Source: Hyphomonadaceae bacterium (GTDB lineage: Bacteria > Pseudomonadota > Alphaproteobacteria > Caulobacterales > Hyphomonadaceae). Taken from it: a DNA stretch of 10,225 bases. The stretch covers positions 1 to 10,225 of the forward strand of contig JAUYSA010000453.1 in the NCBI GenBank assembly GCA_030696545.1, read 5' to 3'. The translations under genes and the position numbers were made by a program. Of the stretch, positions 6,303-10,225 are shown one piece after another (position 1 is the first letter of the stretch; each line of letters starts with the position of its first letter). The notes under the pieces were generated by a model that saw nothing but the letters and a program-made list of their open reading frames with translations, had not been told where the DNA came from and searched no databases.

Positions 6303-6327
6303 GGAACGTTGGCACTCCGGACGGGTT
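6303..6327 (+). promoter_or_regulatory. Candidate EcfG/sigma-T-type stress promoter
   Basis: GGAAC at 6303-6307 and GTT at 6325-6327 are 17 bases apart, the same geometry as the element before the SRPBCC gene. The base before GTT is G rather than the consensus C. The catalase ATG is 33 bases downstream. Control by the general stress sigma factor would suit a peroxide-removing enzyme; this is inference from sequence and neighbourhood. Confidence 0.45.
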
Positions 6328-6359
6328 GAATACAGCAATCATCCCATCCAGGAGTACTC

Positions 6360-7307
6360 ATGTTTATACACAACAAGCGCCTGCAATACACAGTGCGCGT
6401 CGGCGAAACCAACCCCGCCCTTGCATCCTTACTCCTCGAGCAGTTTGGCGGTCCCGACGGCGAGTTGGCCGCGGCCATGCGTTATTTCACCCAGGGGCTC
6501 GGGGAACTCGACCCTGGTCGCAAGGACTTGCTGCTCGATATCGCCACCGAAGAACTGAGCCATCTCGAGGTCATAGGATCGATCGTGGCGATGCTGAACA
6601 AAGGCGTAAAGGCTCAGCTATCCGAAGGCGCGCTGGAGGAGGCCGATCTCTACATGGCGATCAACGCCGGCGGCGACAGCCACACTCAGTCCATCCTCTA
6701 CGGTGGCGGGCCCGCCCTCACCAATTCTTCCGGTGTTCCGTGGACTGCCGCCTACATCGACAGCCGTGGCGATCCGACCTGTGATCTGCGATCCAACATC
6801 GCCGCCGAAAGTCGCGCCAAGATTGTCTACGAGCGCTTAATCAACGTCACCGACGATCCGGGGATCAAGGAAGCGCTGGGCTTCCTGATGACCCGCGAGA
6901 TCGCTCACCAGAAGTCCTTCGAAAAGGCGCTCTACAGCATTGAGGACAACTTCCCGCCCGGTAAGCTGCCAGGGATCACGCGCTTTGCGAACGTCTATGT
7001 GAACACGTCCCAAGGCGACGGCGACGCTGTCGGGCCATGGAGCACCGGGGAGCAGTGGGAGCGGATCGACGATCTCGAGGAGACCATGCCCATCGATGAT
7101 GGCGACGGCACGGCTTCAGTCAAGTTGGACAAGGCGACGGAGGGGCTGGTGGATAAGCTTGCCGCACGCACGCTTTCCAATCCGTCGATCGATCCGGAAA
7201 CCGGCGTCGATCTGGGCGCGGGACCAGGTGCAGGCCTGATCACTGGCGAAGACCTTGGGGGCGCCGAGGATATCGACGACTCCGTCGCTCAAGCTAAAGC
7301 CCGCTGA
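6360..7307 (+). CDS. Manganese catalase
   Basis: This 315-residue ferritin-like protein should split hydrogen peroxide into water and oxygen at a dinuclear manganese site, without heme. The ligands line up with those of the Lactobacillus plantarum enzyme: E35 (GPDGELAAAMRYF), E65 and H68 (EELSHLE), E150 (AAESRAKIVYERL) and H183 (EIAHQKSFEKAL). E150 and H183 are 33 residues apart, as in the reference enzyme. The sequence begins MFIHNKRLQYTVRV, as usual for the family. After the core (about 1-230) comes an acidic, Gly-rich tail (PETGVDLGAGPGAGLITGED) of unknown role. AGGAG at 6350-6354 is an ideal ribosome-binding site. No signal peptide is seen, so it is cytoplasmic. The metal transporter gene starts 61-76 bases downstream, probably in the same operon, which points to manganese supply for this enzyme. 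Confidence 0.92.
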   Translation: MFIHNKRLQYTVRVGETNPALASLLLEQFGGPDGELAAAMRYFTQGLGELDPGRKDLLLDIATEELSHLEVIGSIVAMLNKGVKAQLSEGALEEADLYMAINAGGDSHTQSILYGGGPALTNSSGVPWTAAYIDSRGDPTCDLRSNIAAESRAKIVYERLINVTDDPGIKEALGFLMTREIAHQKSFEKALYSIEDNFPPGKLPGITRFANVYVNTSQGDGDAVGPWSTGEQWERIDDLEETMPIDDGDGTASVKLDKATEGLVDKLAARTLSNPSIDPETGVDLGAGPGAGLITGEDLGGAEDIDDSVAQAKAR

Positions 7308-7353
7308 TGCGGAGCGGCGGGCGCCGGTCTGTGATTTCTCTATCGCCTAACAC

Positions 7354-7366
7354 CAAATCGCAAATC
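7354..7366 (+). repeat. Short direct repeat CAAATC-G-CAAATC before the transporter gene
   Basis: Two copies of CAAATC are separated by one base in the 76-base gap between the manganese catalase and the transporter. A GATTT further upstream (7333-7337) is an inverted partial copy. It may be a metal-regulator site or chance; the sequence gives no more support. Confidence 0.2.
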
Positions 7367-7383
7367 TCGTGCGCCCGTCGCTC

Positions 7384-8718
7384 ATGACTGCATCGCATTC
7401 TCCGTTGCTACCGCCGATCTACGGCGGACAGACCGGCGGAAACGATCCCCGTGCGGTCGCTCCGCAAGCCGCGCCGCATCGGGGCTTTTGGCGTAAACTT
7501 GCCGCCTTTTCCGGCCCCGGCTACCTCGTGGCTGTGGGTTATATGGACCCTGGAAACTGGGCCACTGGCGTCGCCGGCGGCTCGGCGTTCGGCTACAGCC
7601 TGCTGTCGGTGGCGCTGATCGCCAACCTGTTGGCGATGGTGTTGCAGACGCTGGCCTCCAAGCTGGGCATCGCGACCGGCCTCGACCTTGCCCAAGCATG
7701 CCGTGAGCGTTACGCCGCTCCGGTTCGAATCGGGCTGTGGGTGCTTTGCGAAGGCGCGATTGTGGCCTGCGATCTGGCCGAGGTCATCGGCAGCGCCATC
7801 GCTCTAAATCTGCTTTTCGGTCTGCCGCTCGTCGCGGGGGTTTGCCTCACCACCCTCGACGTCTTCCTTATCCTTGCTCTGCAGCGCTTCGGCGTGCGCA
7901 AGCTTGAGGCCTTCATCGTCGGACTCATTGTCATCATCGGCGTCTGCTTTGCCGCCGAAATGGTTTTCGCAAAACCTAGCCTGCATGGCATCGCCGAGGG
8001 CCTCATTCCCAGCGGCGAAATCATCACCAATCCTGCAATGCTCTACCTGGCCGTTGGCATCCTCGGCGCGACGGTCATGCCGCACAACCTCTACCTCCAT
8101 TCGTCAGTCGTGCAGTCTCGCAACTACCCGCGCACACCGGCCGGCCGGCGCGAGGCGATGAAGCTCTCCAGTGCAGATACGATCATCGCGTTGTCGCTCG
8201 CCCTGCTCATTAACGCCGCCATCGTCATTCTCGCGGCGGCCACCTTCTATCGACCCGGGGCCTCGGTGGCCGTGGGCATAGAGGAGGCCTATCATCTGCT
8301 CACCCCCATGTTGGGCGCCGGCGCCGCCAGCCTCCTCTTCGGCGTGGCTCTCCTTGCCGCAGGTCAGAATTCCACGGTCACCGGAACGCTAGCGGGCCAG
8401 ATCGTTATGGAAGGTTTCACCGACCTGCGCATACCGGCGTGGTCGAGGCGGTTGGTGTCACGACTTCTCGCAGTCGTTCCCGCTGCGGTGATCGCCGGGA
8501 TCTATGGCGCCGAAGGGACTGGGAAACTCCTTGTGCTGAGCCAGGTGGTGCTCAGCCTTCAGCTTCCCTTCGCCGTCATCCCGCTGATCCTCATCACCAG
8601 CGATCGGCGTCAAATGGGCGAGTTCGCCAGCACGAGACGCCAGGCTGCAATTTACTGGGCCATCGCGATCTCGCTGGTGACCGTGAACGCAGCGCTCCTT
8701 CTAAGCTTCTTCCGATAG
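7384..8718 (+). CDS. mntH: Nramp family Mn(II)/divalent metal transporter (MntH-type)
   Basis: This inner-membrane, proton-coupled importer is 444 residues from the ATG at 7384; an in-frame GTG at 7369 adds 5 residues, and neither start has a clear ribosome-binding site. About 11 hydrophobic segments span the chain after a hydrophilic N-terminal tail of about 45 residues. The hallmark first-helix motif YMDPGNWATG (about 7537-7566) and the sixth-helix motif MPHNLYLHS (about 8077-8103) carry the metal-binding Asp, Asn and Met. CDLAEVIGSAIALNLL (third helix) is also conserved. The Nramp family carries Mn and Fe; coupling to the manganese catalase immediately upstream favours Mn (inference). No yybP-ykoY-type riboswitch was recognised. 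A short direct repeat CAAATC-G-CAAATC lies just before the start (7354-7366) and might be a regulator site. The family is often under MntR, Mur or Fur; none was identified here. Confidence 0.92.
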   Translation: MTASHSPLLPPIYGGQTGGNDPRAVAPQAAPHRGFWRKLAAFSGPGYLVAVGYMDPGNWATGVAGGSAFGYSLLSVALIANLLAMVLQTLASKLGIATGLDLAQACRERYAAPVRIGLWVLCEGAIVACDLAEVIGSAIALNLLFGLPLVAGVCLTTLDVFLILALQRFGVRKLEAFIVGLIVIIGVCFAAEMVFAKPSLHGIAEGLIPSGEIITNPAMLYLAVGILGATVMPHNLYLHSSVVQSRNYPRTPAGRREAMKLSSADTIIALSLALLINAAIVILAAATFYRPGASVAVGIEEAYHLLTPMLGAGAASLLFGVALLAAGQNSTVTGTLAGQIVMEGFTDLRIPAWSRRLVSRLLAVVPAAVIAGIYGAEGTGKLLVLSQVVLSLQLPFAVIPLILITSDRRQMGEFASTRRQAAIYWAIAISLVTVNAALLLSFFR

Positions 8719-8743
8719 AAATCCGGCGGCGCGGACTTCGGAA

Positions 8744-8769
8744 CTGCCGAACCCGCTGGGCCTCGGCAG
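8744..8769. repeat. Inverted repeat after the transporter gene, 7-bp arms
   Basis: CTGCCGA (8744-8750) pairs with TCGGCAG (8763-8769) across a 12-base loop, beginning 26 bases after the transporter stop. It may mark the end of the catalase-transporter transcript, but no T-run follows, so intrinsic termination is doubtful. Confidence 0.3.
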
Positions 8770-8893
8770 CTGTCGATGGCCCGATCGTTCCTGACCGGTG
8801 AGCCTCGGCGTCATTGCAAGACATGTCATTCGGTTGACTTAGGAACGGCCGCGCGGGCGAGCGATTAGGGCGCCACACCCCAAGGGCTCCCAA

Positions 8894-10204
8894 ATGCTAA
8901 CTCTACCGCGCTTATTAGCCTCTATCGCGTCGATCGCATTGCTCGCGCTCGGCGCCCACCTGTTGTGGTCCTGGTATGAGGGAGCCTGGGTCCGTGACTT
9001 AGCAGGTGAGCTTGTCCTTCTCCGAGAGGACTGGCGGCTTTGGCTGGGCGGCGCTTTGCTCGGTTGGTCCTTTCTCGGCCGCCTTGTACTCCCCTTGGCG
9101 CTCGCCGGCGTTGGTGGCCGCCAGCACATGGCGGACGAGCGTCGCGGAGCGCTTCAGGACGGCGCCAGCGGCTCGCGCCTCTACGTTGACCAGCACGGCC
9201 CTGCGGACGCGCCTATTCTGCTCCTCACCCATGGCTGGGGCATGGACAACACGTTCTGGGACGCCGCGCGCCAGGATCTTGGGGGACGCTTTCGGCTAGT
9301 GACGTGGGACTTGCCAGGCCTCGGCAAGTCCAAGGCGCCCAGAGGTGGCGTCGTCTCCCTCGCTGGGTTCGCCAAGGACCTCGGAGGCTTGCTGGAGACC
9401 TTGGACCGACCGGCCGTTCTCATCGGTCATAGCATCGGCGGCATGACCATACAGACCCTCATCCGCGACCATCCGACTAGCCAAGAGCGGATCGCGGGCA
9501 TCGTGCTGCTCAACACGACGTATCGGAATCCGCTAACCACCATGGTGGGCGCCCCCCTCCTGTGCTTGCTGCAGAAGCCACTTCTGACGCCGCTCATGTG
9601 GCTGACCGTGATGCTAAGTCCACTCAGTTGGCTGTCGAAGTGGCAGAGCTACCTAAGCGGCTCGACCCATCTGGCTATGCGGTTCGGGTTCGGCAAAACG
9701 GCGACGCGCCGGGACCTGGAACATGTTTCCCTGCTTGCGACAAAAGCGCGGCCAGCGATCGAGGCTCGAGGCAATCTGGCCATGTTCAGCTGGGACGCGA
9801 CCGGCGCGATGGCGGCCCTGGACCGACCGCTGTTGATCATCGGCGGAGACATGGACGTCATCACAAAAATAGAGGCGAGCAGCGCTATCGCCCGTCAGGC
9901 GGGTGGCGCCAAATTGGAGGTGATCGAAGGCGCCAATCACATGGGGCCCCTGGAACGAGCCGATCGATACCATGCACTAATCGCCCAGTTTGCTCTCAAC
10001 GCGACAAACGGGGCCACGAAGCCGGTGATCGTCGACGAGTGCCTGGACGACCAGTTGCTGGACACCGGACAAGAGGAAGTGTTCGCACGTTCTGAAGTAG
10101 AGGGAAGCGTGACCGAACACCAGTCAAGTGCAGGTTCGTCGAGCGGGCTGAATGTGCCACACATAGGTAGGCTTGACGGCAACACGTCAAAGTCGTCGGA
10201 TTAG
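8894..10204 (+). CDS. Membrane-anchored alpha/beta hydrolase
   Basis: This 436-residue protein has two hydrophobic segments near the N-terminus (about 5-27 and 48-73), followed by a soluble alpha/beta-hydrolase domain (about 95-375). The oxyanion segment HGWG (113-116), nucleophile elbow GHSIGG with S180, acid candidates D319/D321 in GGDMDV and H349 in GANHMGP form a complete Ser-Asp-His set. A hydrophobic cap region (about 215-250, with LLCLLQKPLLTPLMWLTVM) suggests a lipid or other hydrophobic substrate near the membrane; the actual substrate is unknown. Residues about 375-436 are an acidic and Ser-rich tail with no domain I recognise, longer than usual. AAGGG (8882-8886) is a modest ribosome-binding site. 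The 175 bases between it and the transporter suggest an independent transcript. Confidence 0.87.
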   Translation: MLTLPRLLASIASIALLALGAHLLWSWYEGAWVRDLAGELVLLREDWRLWLGGALLGWSFLGRLVLPLALAGVGGRQHMADERRGALQDGASGSRLYVDQHGPADAPILLLTHGWGMDNTFWDAARQDLGGRFRLVTWDLPGLGKSKAPRGGVVSLAGFAKDLGGLLETLDRPAVLIGHSIGGMTIQTLIRDHPTSQERIAGIVLLNTTYRNPLTTMVGAPLLCLLQKPLLTPLMWLTVMLSPLSWLSKWQSYLSGSTHLAMRFGFGKTATRRDLEHVSLLATKARPAIEARGNLAMFSWDATGAMAALDRPLLIIGGDMDVITKIEASSAIARQAGGAKLEVIEGANHMGPLERADRYHALIAQFALNATNGATKPVIVDECLDDQLLDTGQEEVFARSEVEGSVTEHQSSAGSSSGLNVPHIGRLDGNTSKSSD

Positions 10205-10225
10205 GATCGCGCCAAAATACTTTGA

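Noticed and set aside
8842..8866. GGAAC-N17-ATT before the alpha/beta hydrolase as a third stress promoter
   Set aside because: The conserved G of the GTT -10 is replaced by A, so the match is too weak to list with the other two.
1..10225. Mobile element, defence system, CRISPR array, tRNA or rRNA
   Set aside because: No transposase, integrase, terminal repeats, regularly spaced repeats, restriction or toxin-antitoxin genes, or structured RNA gene could be recognised on either strand.

Overview
The window looks like a chromosomal segment of a GC-rich alphaproteobacterium. The evidence is high GC with strong G/C third-position bias, a DUF6894-type small protein, paired Crp/Fnr regulators with the VHxNR recognition helix, and GGAAC-N17-GTT elements that resemble promoters of the EcfG/sigma-T general stress response. 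Genus cannot be fixed from the sequence; Caulobacterales, Sphingomonadales or Rhizobiales relatives are all plausible. I saw no tRNA, rRNA, CRISPR array, transposase or integrase.

Left edge (2-1663): the 3' part of a surface-polysaccharide gene. A glycosyltransferase C-terminal domain is fused in frame to a complete UDP-galactopyranose mutase; the true start lies outside the window. Next (1778-2235) are two small convergent genes whose stop codons share one CTAG: a 73-aa protein on the + strand and a DUF6894 protein on the - strand.

Regulatory part (2421-4026): two tandem, paralogous Crp/Fnr-type transcription regulators on the + strand. The first is divergent from the DUF6894 gene.

Stress and metabolism part (4222-8718): a SRPBCC (cyclase/dehydrase-like) protein with a zinc- and NAD-dependent alcohol dehydrogenase 24 bases behind it, then a 326-base intergenic region, then a manganese catalase followed by an Nramp (MntH-type) divalent metal transporter. 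A GGAAC-N17-GTT element lies just upstream of the SRPBCC gene and another upstream of the manganese catalase gene. The inference is that both pairs belong to one stress regulon: aldehyde or alcohol oxidation with a lipid-binding partner, and peroxide removal by a manganese enzyme supplied by its own manganese importer.

Right edge (8894-10204): a membrane-anchored alpha/beta hydrolase with a complete catalytic triad and an unusual hydrophilic C-terminal tail. Every gene belongs to a recognisable family or is a small hypothetical. The novelty, if any, lies in the grouping, the promoter elements and the fusions rather than in an unknown large system.
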